33,013 bases of DNA from Flavobacteriales bacterium (GTDB lineage Bacteria > Bacteroidota > Bacteroidia > NORP154): the NCBI GenBank assembly GCA_012965955.1, contig DTRK01000111.1:559-33571 (forward strand). The letters are read 5' to 3'. Positions 14,282-23,858 of this stretch are shown piece after piece. The translations under genes and the position numbers were made by a program. Numbering within the stretch: position 1 is the first letter of the stretch; each line of letters begins with the position of its first letter. The notes under the pieces are model-generated. The model saw only the letters and a list, made by a program, of their open reading frames with translations, did not search any database and was not told where the DNA came from.

Positions 14282-15466
14282 TTAACTCCTCAACTCCTCA
14301 ATCACCAACCACGACATCAGCCCCACGCCTGTTTCAAGGGCTCTTTCATCAATATTAAAGGTTGGGGTATGGACACCGGAAGTAATACCCTCCTCCTCAT
14401 TCCTGATGCCCAGCCGGAAATAGCAGCCCGGCATCGCTTGTGAGAAGGTGGCGAAGTCATCAGCAGTCATACGTAAATCAAGTTCCCCTACATTGTCCTT
14501 TCCGAGGAATTCTTCAGCTGCTGTTTTGGCAGCGGCGGTCATCGCCTCATCATTGACAAGACAGGGATAGCCTTTTTTAATCAACACCTCGCACTCCGCA
14601 CCATGGTTAACTGCAATATCCTGGGCAGTTTTGGCAACGATTTGATGTAGCTCCATCCTCCATTCCTCATTCATCGTTCTAAATGTACCTTCAATAGTGA
14701 CTTCGGAGGGAATCACATTGGTAGCCCCATTGGCATTCATTTTTCCAAACGCCAGGACCATCGGAATATCATCGGCAGGAGATGTGATCTTATACAACTC
14801 TACGAGTATCTCAGCAGCAATGGGCAGCGGATCTATGTTTAAGGCAGGAAGGGCAGCATGTCCGCCTTTACCTTTTATGGTGAGGTATATCTCATCCGCA
14901 GAAGCCATGTATATGCCTGAACGAAAACCCACCTGCCCCGCATCAATGGTGGGCATCACGTGGATACCGAAAATAGCAGTTGCGTTAATCTTGTCAAGAA
15001 TACCTTCTTCTATCATAAGCGAAGCTCCTCCTGGCAGTTTCTCTTCACCTGGTTGGAAGATGAGCTTTAGGGTCCCGGTGAACTCTTCCCTGATTTCGTT
15101 GAGCACGCGAGCCATTCCCAATGCCACCGAAGTGTGTACATCGTGTCCACAGGCATGCATCACGCCATCATTCTTTGATTTGTAGGGCACGTCGTTTTCT
15201 TCTAAAATGGGAAGCGCATCGAGATCTGCCCGCATTGCAATTGTTTTCGTCCCAGGATCCTTCCCCTCAATTGTCGCTACAATGCCAGTCTTTACGAATC
15301 CATCTTCGTATTCAATTCCCAAAGCCTCCAGTTGACCCTTGATGAATTTGGAAGTTTCGAACTCCTGAAATGACAATTCAGGATTGGAATGGATGTGGTT
15401 CCGAATATTAACAGTGTCAGAATGAAACTGTTTTGCCAGAGATTTTATGGTTTCTTTTAAACTCAT
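14282..15466 (-). CDS. M20-family amidohydrolase (N-acyl amino acid / hippurate-type)
   Basis: 394 residues from the ATG at 15466 (MSLKETIKSL). An upstream in-frame start would add only nine non-family residues. The protein matches the M20D amidohydrolase family, which cleaves N-acyl amino acids and related amides with a metal centre. Visible motifs: MRADLDALP (78-86), HACGHDVHT (104-112, with metal ligands Cys106 and His108), FQPGEE (137-142, catalytic and ligand Glu), GIHVMP and GKGGHAALP in the dimerisation domain, TADDFA and a late GVHTPTFNID. There is no signal peptide, so cytoplasmic. It is likely to act in amino-acid salvage; the substrate is not decidable. It converges with the propeller gene, separated by a terminator. 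Confidence 0.9.
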   Translation of the reverse strand: MSLKETIKSLAKQFHSDTVNIRNHIHSNPELSFQEFETSKFIKGQLEALGIEYEDGFVKTGIVATIEGKDPGTKTIAMRADLDALPILEENDVPYKSKNDGVMHACGHDVHTSVALGMARVLNEIREEFTGTLKLIFQPGEEKLPGGASLMIEEGILDKINATAIFGIHVMPTIDAGQVGFRSGIYMASADEIYLTIKGKGGHAALPALNIDPLPIAAEILVELYKITSPADDIPMVLAFGKMNANGATNVIPSEVTIEGTFRTMNEEWRMELHQIVAKTAQDIAVNHGAECEVLIKKGYPCLVNDEAMTAAAKTAAEEFLGKDNVGELDLRMTADDFATFSQAMPGCYFRLGIRNEEEGITSGVHTPTFNIDERALETGVGLMSWLVIEELRS

Positions 15467-15668
15467 ATTACGAATACGAATGTACGAATTCACCTCTAGA
15501 AAATTTGTGGAACTAAATTTTCATTTGAGCATAAAAGAATTTCGAATTGAAACCCCCATAGGGTAAATAGGAAAATAACTATTGAGCATTATAAGATGCT
15601 AATACATGAATGAGTGGATAGGGCATTGGGGGCTAATTCGTAAATTCGTACTGATTCGCATTGGCAAC

Positions 15669-18600
15669 CTAGAAGTCCAGGCTCAATGACCAGTAGAATC
15701 TAGGTTGGAGGTGAATGCCGTCTTCAATGCCCCTCGCCCAATCAACGCGCACGAAATAACCGAATATGCGACTCCGGAGACCGATGCCATATCCAGCCAC
15801 AATGGGTTCTTGCTGGTGGATAATTCTGATCTCGCCGTCTCCGGTCTCTGATCCGAATTGGTAGACCTTTGTATTGAAGGAATTATCAGAAGCATAGGGA
15901 TTACTGCCGGTCCAGGCTGTTCCTGCATCAGCAAAGCTTACGATTTGAAAATTCTTCACAAAGTCTGATTTCATGGGCCTGTTCATGAAGTATTTGAAGA
16001 TGGGGAATCGAATTTCAGAACTCGCAACCATAAAGCTGTTGCCATTTCTGATGTTCTGCAGAAATCCCCTCATGTTGGTAGCGACGGACTGATATGCGTA
16101 GTTTTGATCCGGAGCAATGGCTGTTTCATTATTGAACTCAGGCTTGAGCCATCCATCGACGCCTCCCATGTAGTAGATGACTTTCTTGTCTCCCAGCGAT
16201 GTGCTGGCGGCGATTCTATTGGCCCAAATCAGAGACCGGTGAATTCTGAGGTACTTTCTAAAATCCAGGCCAACTACAAACAAATCCGTATTAGTATTGT
16301 CCAGCTGCCTATACCATTCCCCAAATATCTTATATCTTGTTCCTTTATAGAGGTTCAGCCCTAGACTGGATGTATTATCGAAAATGAACTCTCCTTTTAG
16401 TCCTGACCAATTTTCATATGTGGTCGGCACAAGCAAGCTTCTCCTGTCAGTTGATAGTGTCACAGACCGATCATTTCTGTAAATCACCGAGCCATGGGCC
16501 GCCATAATTTCAGTGAAAGGCCATTTGAAGGTGTATTTAATGTCATGTGTATGCACTTTGATCCCTGTACCATCATTTTGAAAAGTCAGGTAGGATTGAC
16601 GGTGAAACACAACTTGCTTGTCTAGTCGTTGCTGTAGGTTTTCATAGCTGACAAAAAACTCGTTGTTGTTTAAGTTCCCCGATAGGCGCATCCCAGCTAC
16701 AATTCGCTTGTCTTCAAAAAGGTCGCTTACACCAATCTTAAAAAATAGATTCAAGCCTGGGTTCGTGTACACAGCGCCGCCTCCAGTGAATTTTTGATAG
16801 GTTTCATTGAGATAGCGATTGTCAAGTTGGCTGACGAAATATTCAGTAAAAAACGCCGTGTTGTAATTCCATTGCTTACTCGGAATTTGCAGGTTTTCAA
16901 TGGTTCGAACATAGTAGTTAGCCTCAGAGTCTTCACCGCCCGAGTCAGCATCGCTGTCTTCATCCGTCGCCTCTTCCAAAATATTGTCGGGGAACTCAAC
17001 GGGAACATCGGTGACCTTTAACTTCTCTTTTTCTTCCTCTTCATTGACCTTTTCGATTTCAAATACATAATCATAAATGTCGATCTCCCGTTTGTTGTCC
17101 TTGTCACCCAAGTTAAAGCCCTCTCCATCCAAATCATTGTTGTCGGGCTCATTTGGATCACGTTCATAATTTGCTGGCTTCGGTTGGTTTCTTGGTTTGC
17201 TGTCCTGCAACCCAGATCCAGCATTTATTAAATCTTCCACTGAAAGATCATCCATGAGTATGTGATAACGGCCCTTGTTGTAGATGATTTCTGCATACTT
17301 TTTGGATTTGATATTGGCATCCTGTTCAATAATACTGCGCCGGTAGTTCGAAGCGGGAAACTGCTTCGTTGTGAAGCGGTAGTGTGCTGTGGTATCTACA
17401 TGGCTGATCACGCTGTCGAATTTGGTGAGCATGCGATTGTTCACTCCATTCTTGTCACTGAGGTAGCTGACCACGCTTTGATCAAATTCCATTGGAAAAG
17501 ACTCATCGTCTTCCGGTGTATGCGTAATGCGCTTAAGCACTTTGGCCTTACGTGCAAAATTGTATAAGAAAACATCCTTATTCTTGGCTGTCGATAGTGA
17601 CGTAGTCTTACCGGCTTCTTGAGAAACGCTGAGGGTATCATTGATGCGATTGGAGGTGAACACAATATCCTCTGAGTTATTAATAAACCTGGGATTGAGA
17701 TCGTCGTAGATGTCGTTGGTAATGTTAACAGAGGTGTTTTTGGAGAGGTGGTAAACAAAAATATCTGTTCGCCCATTTTTGATGGCCGACATGACGAATT
17801 GCTTCCCATCATCAGAATATGAGAAATCAAGAATCTTGTGGAAGTGGTGTATCGTTCGACGTTGTTTCTCCTGGGTCTCGAGAAAGTAGTAATTCAAGTG
17901 AATTTCCTCCTTATCCTCTACGATTATTGACAAAATCTGCTTGGTTGGGTGCCAGTCGATCAACGGGTATGAATAATCTACAAGTCTGTCAATCTTATAG
18001 CCGCCTTTGAATACTTTCCTGCTTTTCCCCGTCTCTGTTTCCACAATATAAACTTTGTACTTGCCTAGCTGATTGGTGGCAAACGCAACATGTGTTCCAT
18101 CCGGGCTAATTTTCAATTGCGTATATATCCTCGACTTCCTGGTTCGCTTCAGAATTGAATTCTCCAGCGGAAGTCCCGCAATGTTTTCGTAACCATAGAA
18201 TTTATTGTGATAGAACTCCAGCCAGTCTTCAGTTAGATTCCGAAGGGAAGATCCCAGGACAAAGATCAACCCGCTCTCAATATTGCGGCTCACCTTTGTC
18301 ATGTACAAGATGCTGGGAATTAAGGATTCGCCGTACCGCTCAACGATAAAGTTCCAAATAGAATGTCCGGCATACTTTGCATCAAGGCCAGTCAGGTGGT
18401 TAAACCTCTTGTACCGCCCCGATAGAATACCATCCTTTACCCTGTTTTCGATTTCCTGTGTCCATCCCATGGAATAGTAGGAGATGAGTCCTTCTAAATA
18501 CCAGTCGGGAAGAGTGAGCAATGTGGAGTTCTTCACCCGATCTTTCCAATTTCCGCCATACATCATCTGGCTGATGAGTACTTCTGCTATTCCCTCTCGC

Positions 18601-19031
18601 AGCTGCTGGATCAAATGATTGTGATCTCCGTTGAAATACAAGAAGATCTTCGAACCTACGATCCTGGTTACCCCCCCAACATTATAGTCTTCATCACTGG
18701 TATAGCCAATATTGCTCTGCTTTAAATCTCCCAGTTTATTATAGATGACCAGCTGTAGTTTGCCTTCTAAAGCATAGTCGAAAAAGTCTTCAGCTTGCTC
18801 TATAATCTGATCAGCGCTGTTCGCTGTAAATATTGCCAGATCCTTGCCGCCGGTATAGAAATAGACGTCAGCTTTCTCGAACTTGTAAAACGACCAAATA
18901 AACTCTCTGTGCTGTACCCTGTTTTTGCCAAAGTCCTGATAGGATCCATTGTAAAATTGGGCAAACGAACTGCCCCCTACTACAAGTGCAATAGCGGTGA
19001 GCAGCAATTTCAATTGGATTCGTGCCAACAT
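15669..19031 (-). CDS. Large outer-membrane protein: inactive peptidase-MA-like domain, TolB-type propeller, C-terminal barrel
   Basis: 1120 residues from the ATG at 19031, chosen because it gives a clean signal peptide (1-25, ending SSFAQ). Residues about 30-300 resemble the gluzincin peptidase-MA domain: LPDWYLEGLISYYS matches the distal Glu-ligand helix, but the HExxH site reads REGIA, so the zinc His residues are missing. About 310-560 is a PD40/TolB-like propeller (SPDGTHVAFATNQLGKYKVY, DDLNPRFINNSEDIVFTSNR). About 610-690 is a very acidic linker (NEEEEKEKLK..DEDSDADSGGEDSE). About 720-1120 is an outer-membrane beta-barrel ending in Phe (PRFYWSLSLDF). It is probably an envelope scaffold or assembly factor conserved in Bacteroidota, sometimes annotated as translocation protein TolB. 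No lipobox and no T9SS domain. The 175 bases after its end hold no clear feature. Confidence 0.75.
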   Translation of the reverse strand: MLARIQLKLLLTAIALVVGGSSFAQFYNGSYQDFGKNRVQHREFIWSFYKFEKADVYFYTGGKDLAIFTANSADQIIEQAEDFFDYALEGKLQLVIYNKLGDLKQSNIGYTSDEDYNVGGVTRIVGSKIFLYFNGDHNHLIQQLREGIAEVLISQMMYGGNWKDRVKNSTLLTLPDWYLEGLISYYSMGWTQEIENRVKDGILSGRYKRFNHLTGLDAKYAGHSIWNFIVERYGESLIPSILYMTKVSRNIESGLIFVLGSSLRNLTEDWLEFYHNKFYGYENIAGLPLENSILKRTRKSRIYTQLKISPDGTHVAFATNQLGKYKVYIVETETGKSRKVFKGGYKIDRLVDYSYPLIDWHPTKQILSIIVEDKEEIHLNYYFLETQEKQRRTIHHFHKILDFSYSDDGKQFVMSAIKNGRTDIFVYHLSKNTSVNITNDIYDDLNPRFINNSEDIVFTSNRINDTLSVSQEAGKTTSLSTAKNKDVFLYNFARKAKVLKRITHTPEDDESFPMEFDQSVVSYLSDKNGVNNRMLTKFDSVISHVDTTAHYRFTTKQFPASNYRRSIIEQDANIKSKKYAEIIYNKGRYHILMDDLSVEDLINAGSGLQDSKPRNQPKPANYERDPNEPDNNDLDGEGFNLGDKDNKREIDIYDYVFEIEKVNEEEEKEKLKVTDVPVEFPDNILEEATDEDSDADSGGEDSEANYYVRTIENLQIPSKQWNYNTAFFTEYFVSQLDNRYLNETYQKFTGGGAVYTNPGLNLFFKIGVSDLFEDKRIVAGMRLSGNLNNNEFFVSYENLQQRLDKQVVFHRQSYLTFQNDGTGIKVHTHDIKYTFKWPFTEIMAAHGSVIYRNDRSVTLSTDRRSLLVPTTYENWSGLKGEFIFDNTSSLGLNLYKGTRYKIFGEWYRQLDNTNTDLFVVGLDFRKYLRIHRSLIWANRIAASTSLGDKKVIYYMGGVDGWLKPEFNNETAIAPDQNYAYQSVATNMRGFLQNIRNGNSFMVASSEIRFPIFKYFMNRPMKSDFVKNFQIVSFADAGTAWTGSNPYASDNSFNTKVYQFGSETGDGEIRIIHQQEPIVAGYGIGLRSRIFGYFVRVDWARGIEDGIHLQPRFYWSLSLDF

Positions 19032-19114
19032 AGTGAATGGAGAGAATACCTGATGTAACAAAGATATAACTAATTTTAGCGAATAATAGTGCATGATTTC
19101 TTACCGATTTAGCC

Positions 19115-19756
19115 TTGATACAAATTCAGAGTATAACATTCAACCCTTTTGCCGAGAACACTTTCATCTTATATGATGAATCCAGGGAGTGTATAATCAT
19201 TGATCCGGGGTGTTACGATCCTCAGGAGGAAGACTCGCTATCGGCCTTTATTTCCAACAACAATTTAAAGCCTGTCAAGCTCATTAACACCCATTGTCAT
19301 ATCGATCACGTGCTGGGGGTTGAATATGTAGCAAAAAGGTATGAATTAGGTTTCGAGTTTCATCATTTGGACATGCCTGTTTTCGAAAGTACTGAGACCG
19401 TAGCCGCCATGTACGGCATTCCCAATGTTAAATTGCCGGTAGAACCAACGGGATTTTTAGATGAAAATGATACTGTGAAATTTGGGAGGTCAGAACTGGA
19501 AATTCTGTTTGTTCCAGGCCATGCTCCGGGGCATATTGCGTTTTTAAACAAGGCTCAAAAATTTGTAATAGGAGGGGACGTGCTCTTTTATGGAAGTATA
19601 GGAAGGACCGATTTGCCGGGCGGCGATCACGCCACTTTGATTCACAATATTAAAAGTAAATTTCTGCCACTGGGGGACGACTTTACGGTTTATTCCGGAC
19701 ACGGTCCGGAAACGAACATGGGTTTCGAACGGGCCAACAATCCGTTTTTGCAATAG
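19115..19756 (+). CDS. MBL-fold metallo-hydrolase (glyoxalase II-like)
   Basis: 213 residues. The frame has no ATG: an in-frame stop lies at 19094-19096, so the TTG at 19115 is the plausible start and gives the family-typical MIQIQSITFNPFAENTFIL. Metal-binding motifs are complete: THCHIDH (59-65), PGHAPGH, GGDVLFYGSIGRTDLPGGD and the terminal YSGHGPET, the arrangement of single-domain glyoxalase II-like hydrolases. It is cytoplasmic and likely to cleave a thioester or a related small substrate; the real substrate is uncertain. It is divergent from the large barrel protein (83-bp gap) and convergent with kynurenine monooxygenase (8 bp between stops). Confidence 0.88.
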   Translation: MIQIQSITFNPFAENTFILYDESRECIIIDPGCYDPQEEDSLSAFISNNNLKPVKLINTHCHIDHVLGVEYVAKRYELGFEFHHLDMPVFESTETVAAMYGIPNVKLPVEPTGFLDENDTVKFGRSELEILFVPGHAPGHIAFLNKAQKFVIGGDVLFYGSIGRTDLPGGDHATLIHNIKSKFLPLGDDFTVYSGHGPETNMGFERANNPFLQ

Positions 19757-19764
19757 CTCAGATC

Positions 19765-21117
19765 CTAAATTAGGTGGGTAACAGATTCTGCGAATGAATC
19801 ATCTTCCCATTTATCCTCAATACCCTGGATAGCTATAATCTTCTTCATTACCTCATCCTGTCTTAATCCTTCAGTCCAGGCTTCGCTATAGGGGATATCA
19901 GTGAACTTTACCTGAGAGTATAGCGGAATCCACTCATCAGGGAATGCAATTTGCAGTTTGGCTTCAATTTTCTTTCGAAAAATAAAGTCTGGATCGGAGA
20001 CCAAATCCCGCATCTCCACAAAATTGCGAAGTGAAAGATTCGCAATGGCATCCGCGTTGGGTTTTCTTGCTTCGTAGTACTGGGGAAGCACAGTGTTCCA
20101 GTCAGTCCCAGATTTGTCGATCAGGGAATTTAGCACGTTGCAATCTTCAAATCCGCAGTTCATGCCCTCTCCATAAAACGGGACAATCGCATGTGCGGCA
20201 TCTCCAATCAACGCTACCCGGTTCATATACATCCATGGAGTGCATTTCACAATTGCCAGTCGAGAAGTTGGGTTCTCAAAAAAGTCATTTTTCAAAGTGG
20301 GCATTAAAGGCACTGCATCGACAAAAACCTCATTGAACAATGCCATAAGGTCATCCTGTGTTTGCAGGGTTTCAAAGGAGAATGCCCCCTTAAAAGGCAG
20401 GAATAGCGTGCAGGTAAACCCCCCATCCAGATTGGCGAGTGCCATAAGCATATACTGCTTTCTCGGCCATATGTGTAAGGCATTTTCATCCAATACCCAT
20501 TTCCCATTTTCATCTGGGGGGATAATGAGTTCTTTATATCCATGCTCAATATACTCTTCCAGGAATTCATGATCTCCATCTGGATCATTTTTCTCAAGAT
20601 GGTCCCGCATGGAATTCCTTACTTCAGAATTCGCCCCGTCAGCCCCGAAGATCACATCGGCCTCTACCTGAACATCTGCCCCCAGGTTGTTCGTGAAGCT
20701 TGCCCTTGCCCCATCCTCGGTAATACCGGTGCACTTGTGCTCAAAATGAAATGAAACATTGTCAAAGTCGTCTGCTATCTCAATTAACCGCTTGTTTAAT
20801 TCTGCCCTGGAAACAGAGTAAATCGCCTTGCGATCGATTGAGTATTGCTGAAAATCCTGATTTCCGTCGGTGCCGTGGGCCATTCTACCATAAACAGGCA
20901 CCGTTATTTGGCGAATAGCGTCGTGGATTCCGGCTTTTTCAAGAGCTTTCCAGCCACGGTCCGCAACTACAAGATTGATGGATCTTCCTGCCACGATTTT
21001 TGCTTTTCGGATGTCAGTCCGCTTGTCAAAAACGCTGACCTCAAAGCCCTTTCTTGCTAGGAAAACGGAGAGCAAAGAACCTACCAATCCCCCTCCTATA
21101 ACTGCGATTTTACTCAT
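19765..21117 (-). CDS. kmo: Kynurenine 3-monooxygenase
   Basis: 450 residues from the ATG at 21117, which begins directly with the FAD-binding motif (MSKIAVIGGGLVGSLLSVFLARKG, GxGxxG at 8-13); an upstream extension would precede the Rossmann fold. Family signatures: GRSINLVVADRGWKALEKAG, YSVSRAELNKRLIE, the second FAD motif GADGANSEVR, IWPRKQYMLMALANLDGGF and ALIGDAAHAIVPFYGEGMNC. It hydroxylates L-kynurenine to 3-hydroxykynurenine with NADPH and O2, in tryptophan degradation or NAD/quinolinate synthesis. No other pathway gene is in the window. The C-terminal region, membrane-anchored in eukaryotes, is short and soluble here. Confidence 0.93.
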   Translation of the reverse strand: MSKIAVIGGGLVGSLLSVFLARKGFEVSVFDKRTDIRKAKIVAGRSINLVVADRGWKALEKAGIHDAIRQITVPVYGRMAHGTDGNQDFQQYSIDRKAIYSVSRAELNKRLIEIADDFDNVSFHFEHKCTGITEDGARASFTNNLGADVQVEADVIFGADGANSEVRNSMRDHLEKNDPDGDHEFLEEYIEHGYKELIIPPDENGKWVLDENALHIWPRKQYMLMALANLDGGFTCTLFLPFKGAFSFETLQTQDDLMALFNEVFVDAVPLMPTLKNDFFENPTSRLAIVKCTPWMYMNRVALIGDAAHAIVPFYGEGMNCGFEDCNVLNSLIDKSGTDWNTVLPQYYEARKPNADAIANLSLRNFVEMRDLVSDPDFIFRKKIEAKLQIAFPDEWIPLYSQVKFTDIPYSEAWTEGLRQDEVMKKIIAIQGIEDKWEDDSFAESVTHLI

Positions 21118-21245
21118 GGATTTAAAAGTAGAAATAATATTAGTTTTGTTATCCAATTGTGCATTTTTTTTTAACTTAGCGTTGCTGTTTGGACCAAAAG
21201 TTAATTTATATTGTATTATTGCATTGCAAGAGCCGCACAACTTAC

Positions 21246-22220
21246 ATGTTAAAAAAACCTTTCGTTTCTGTTGTTATTCTGATGTTGCTGGCATGCTGCG
21301 ATGTTGCGTATGCACAGGATCCTCAGTTTACGCAATTCTATGCGAATCCGCTGTATTTGAACCCAGCATTTGCCGGTACTGCTCGGTGTCCTAGATTGAT
21401 CATGAATTATAGAAATGAGTGGCCGGCTCTTTCAGGCACTTTTGTTACATATAGCGTTTCCTACGACCAACACGTTGATGGACTTCAAGGTGGATTGGGA
21501 GTAGTGATTCTTCAGGACCGTGCCGGTGAAGGTACGTTGAATACTACAACGGGAAATATTTTGTACTCTTATCAAATGAATATCAATAGAAACTTCTCTG
21601 TCAAAGCGGGGTTTCAGGTTGGTTATATGCAGAAGAAGATTGACTGGGAGAAACTCACCTTTGGAGATATGATTGATCCGAGATACGGGTTCATCTATGA
21701 GACAGCGGAGACCAAGGTAAATGATACCAAGGGAAATTTGGATCTATCTGCTGGAGTTCTCGGATTTTCTAAGCAGTATTTCCTGGGAGTAGCCGTGCAT
21801 CACCTAACTCAGCCATATGAGGGCTTTGTTAATCCTAATGAGGCGAGATTGCCAATGAAGATCACGGCACATGCGGGGGCTATTATACCGTTGGATGAGA
21901 CAGGAGAAGAGTCCAACGTATCGCCGAACATATTATATCAGAAGCAGCAGGACTTCCAGCAGATCAACCTGGGTATCTATATTAACAAAGGGCCAATAAT
22001 AGGGGGTCTTTGGTATCGTCAGGCGGAGAAGAATTCAGACGCATTCATTGCTCTGGTAGGATTTCACGAAGGAATGGTGAAATTTGGGTATAGTTATGAC
22101 ATTACACTATCGAAATTGAGTAATGCTACTTCAGGTTCACATGAATTCTCATTTGCCCTCCAGTTTGAATGTAGACCGAAGAAAAGAAAATTCAGAGCAA
22201 TAAGTTGTCCGTCATTCTAG
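21246..22220 (+). CDS. PorP/SprF family type IX secretion system outer-membrane protein
   Basis: 324 residues from the ATG at 21246. A longer reading from 21189 would put 19 hydrophilic residues before the signal peptide. Signal peptide 1-24 ends ACCDVAYAQ. The mature start DPQFTQFYANPLYLNPAFAGT is the hallmark of the PorP/SprF family, followed by the beta-barrel segments of that family (GGLGVVILQDRAGEGTLNTT, QLNYSYQ-like strands) and an atypical basic C-terminus (RPKKRKFRAISCPSF) in place of a terminal aromatic barrel residue. PorP/SprF proteins are outer-membrane partners of T9SS substrates or of the GldK/PorK ring. It precedes gldJ by 71 bp on the same strand, so the two probably share a transcript, and it is divergent from kmo. 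Confidence 0.88.
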   Translation: MLKKPFVSVVILMLLACCDVAYAQDPQFTQFYANPLYLNPAFAGTARCPRLIMNYRNEWPALSGTFVTYSVSYDQHVDGLQGGLGVVILQDRAGEGTLNTTTGNILYSYQMNINRNFSVKAGFQVGYMQKKIDWEKLTFGDMIDPRYGFIYETAETKVNDTKGNLDLSAGVLGFSKQYFLGVAVHHLTQPYEGFVNPNEARLPMKITAHAGAIIPLDETGEESNVSPNILYQKQQDFQQINLGIYINKGPIIGGLWYRQAEKNSDAFIALVGFHEGMVKFGYSYDITLSKLSNATSGSHEFSFALQFECRPKKRKFRAISCPSF

Positions 22221-22291
22221 TTTTATTGTGGTAACCTTTTTGAATGATTTTCGTTATACCGGAATCTATCTGTGAAATTAAATCTGATATT

Positions 22292-23785
22292 ATGATGAAA
22301 AAAGCCAATATACACGTCTATACAGCGCTATGCTTAGTTGGACTCTTAGTATTAGCTTCGTGTGGTAAGGAGTTATCTTCGATGACAGGTTGGGCGTATA
22401 ATGAGCCAAACAACGGGGGATTTCAAGTTGACCTATATATGGGGCAGGAAACCGGCCCAGGCTTGATTTTAGTTCAAGGTGGCACCTTCATGATGGGCCG
22501 TGTTGAGCAAGACGTATTCTACGATTGGAACAATATCCCGAGACGAGTGACGGTATCATCTTTCTATATGGATGAGACAGAAGTGGCCAACGTGCATTAT
22601 AGGGAATATCTACACTGGGTGGGCAGGGTATTCGCGCTTGATTATCCAGAGGTATATAAAAGAGCATTACCTGACACACTGGTTTGGAGATCAAAATTGG
22701 CTTATAATGAGCCGTATGTAGAATTGTATTTAAGGCACCCAGCATACCAGTGGTACCCGGTAGTTGGAGTTAACTGGGTTCAGGCAGCAGAATTCTGCGC
22801 CTGGCGTACAGATAGAGTTAATGAGTATATTCTGATACGTGAGGGGCTTCTGGATGTAAATCCTAACCAGACAGCTGATGATAACTTCAACACGGATGCT
22901 TATCTGGCTGGTCAGTATGAAGGACTCGTTATTACAGACCTTCCTGATCTGGATCCCAATAAAGATACTCGAAAGGTACGCATGGAAGACGGAATATTCC
23001 TTCCGAGGTATAGACTCCCAACAGAGGCAGAGTGGGAATTTGCTGCTCTTGGATTGATCGGTAACACATATTTTGAGCGTGTAACTGAAAGGAGAATCTA
23101 TCCATGGAATGGCCACTACGTAAGAAATGACCACGTTAAGGAGCTTGGTAGGATGATGGCTAACTACACACGTGGACGTGGAGATCAAATGGGTGTTGCC
23201 GGGCAGTTAAACGACAATGCTGATATAACATCGCCTGTTTATGCCTATTGGCCAAACAACTACGGCCTCTACAATATGGCTGGAAATGTTAGTGAGTGGG
23301 TCATGGATGTATACCGTCCGCTTACCATAGAGGATGCTGATGACTTCCGATCGTTTAGGGGAAATGTCTTTAAAACTCAGATGAGGGATGAAGAAGGAAT
23401 TATCGCTGAAAAAGATACACTGGGACGAATCATTTGGAGAGACGTAACGGAAGAAGAGAATCTTGGCAAGATTCCGGCCACCAACCGAAGAAACTATACA
23501 ACTGCGGATAACATATCTTATCTCGATGGCGATAAGGTTTCCAGTATTCGTTACGGTGAGGATGTTGAGCCTGAAAACATGAAGAAGATTATGTATGAAT
23601 CTACTGGTGAATTCCCTACGACTTTGGTTGACGATCGCGCACACGTCTATAAGGGTGCCTCATGGAAGGATAGGGCATACTGGATGGGACCTGGAACACG
23701 TCGATTCATGGATATGGAGCAAGAAACATCTTATCTTGGTTTCAGATGTGCGATGGTCAGAGTTGGAAGCCCGGTAGGATTCTAA
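22292..23785 (+). CDS. gldJ: Gliding motility / T9SS lipoprotein GldJ
   Basis: 497 residues from the ATG at 22292 (a second ATG follows at 22295). Lipoprotein signal with lipobox LASC (lipidated Cys24). Near the N-terminus MTGWAYNEPNNGGFQVD and then GPGLILVQGGTFMMGRVEQD are typical of GldJ. The body is a formylglycine-generating-enzyme-like (SUMF1) domain: DETEVANVHYREYL, YPVVGVNWVQAAEFCAWR, LPTEAEWEFAA, NMAGNVSEWVMD, KGASWKDRAYW and a final LGFRCAM. GldJ stabilises GldK and is needed for gliding and T9SS function in flavobacteria; the enzyme activity of the fold is not expected. Placement between a PorP/SprF gene and murF fits a conserved neighbourhood as I recall it. GldK is the closest alternative, but the N-terminal signature favours GldJ. 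Confidence 0.88.
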   Translation: MMKKANIHVYTALCLVGLLVLASCGKELSSMTGWAYNEPNNGGFQVDLYMGQETGPGLILVQGGTFMMGRVEQDVFYDWNNIPRRVTVSSFYMDETEVANVHYREYLHWVGRVFALDYPEVYKRALPDTLVWRSKLAYNEPYVELYLRHPAYQWYPVVGVNWVQAAEFCAWRTDRVNEYILIREGLLDVNPNQTADDNFNTDAYLAGQYEGLVITDLPDLDPNKDTRKVRMEDGIFLPRYRLPTEAEWEFAALGLIGNTYFERVTERRIYPWNGHYVRNDHVKELGRMMANYTRGRGDQMGVAGQLNDNADITSPVYAYWPNNYGLYNMAGNVSEWVMDVYRPLTIEDADDFRSFRGNVFKTQMRDEEGIIAEKDTLGRIIWRDVTEEENLGKIPATNRRNYTTADNISYLDGDKVSSIRYGEDVEPENMKKIMYESTGEFPTTLVDDRAHVYKGASWKDRAYWMGPGTRRFMDMEQETSYLGFRCAMVRVGSPVGF

Positions 23786-23810
23786 CTAAACGATCGAGTA
23801 ATAATATTTT

Positions 23811-23846
23811 CGCCCCTCACTTAACTTAAGTGAGGGGCGGTTTTTT
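23811..23846 (+). terminator. Strong rho-independent terminator after gldJ
   Basis: CGCCCCTCACTT, loop AACTT, AAGTGAGGGGCG, then GTTTTTT. Twelve paired bases and a T run, 25 bp past the gldJ stop. It ends 12 bp before the murF start, so murF needs either readthrough or a promoter inside this short interval. Confidence 0.92.
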
Positions 23847-23858
23847 ATAGATGCCAAC

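Noticed and set aside
19765-21117. A functional link between kmo and the kynurenine made in MbnP
   Set aside because: KMO acts on free L-kynurenine in the cytoplasm, whereas MbnH forms a kynurenine residue inside a secreted protein. The genes are about 14 kb apart with unrelated genes between them, so I treat it as coincidence.
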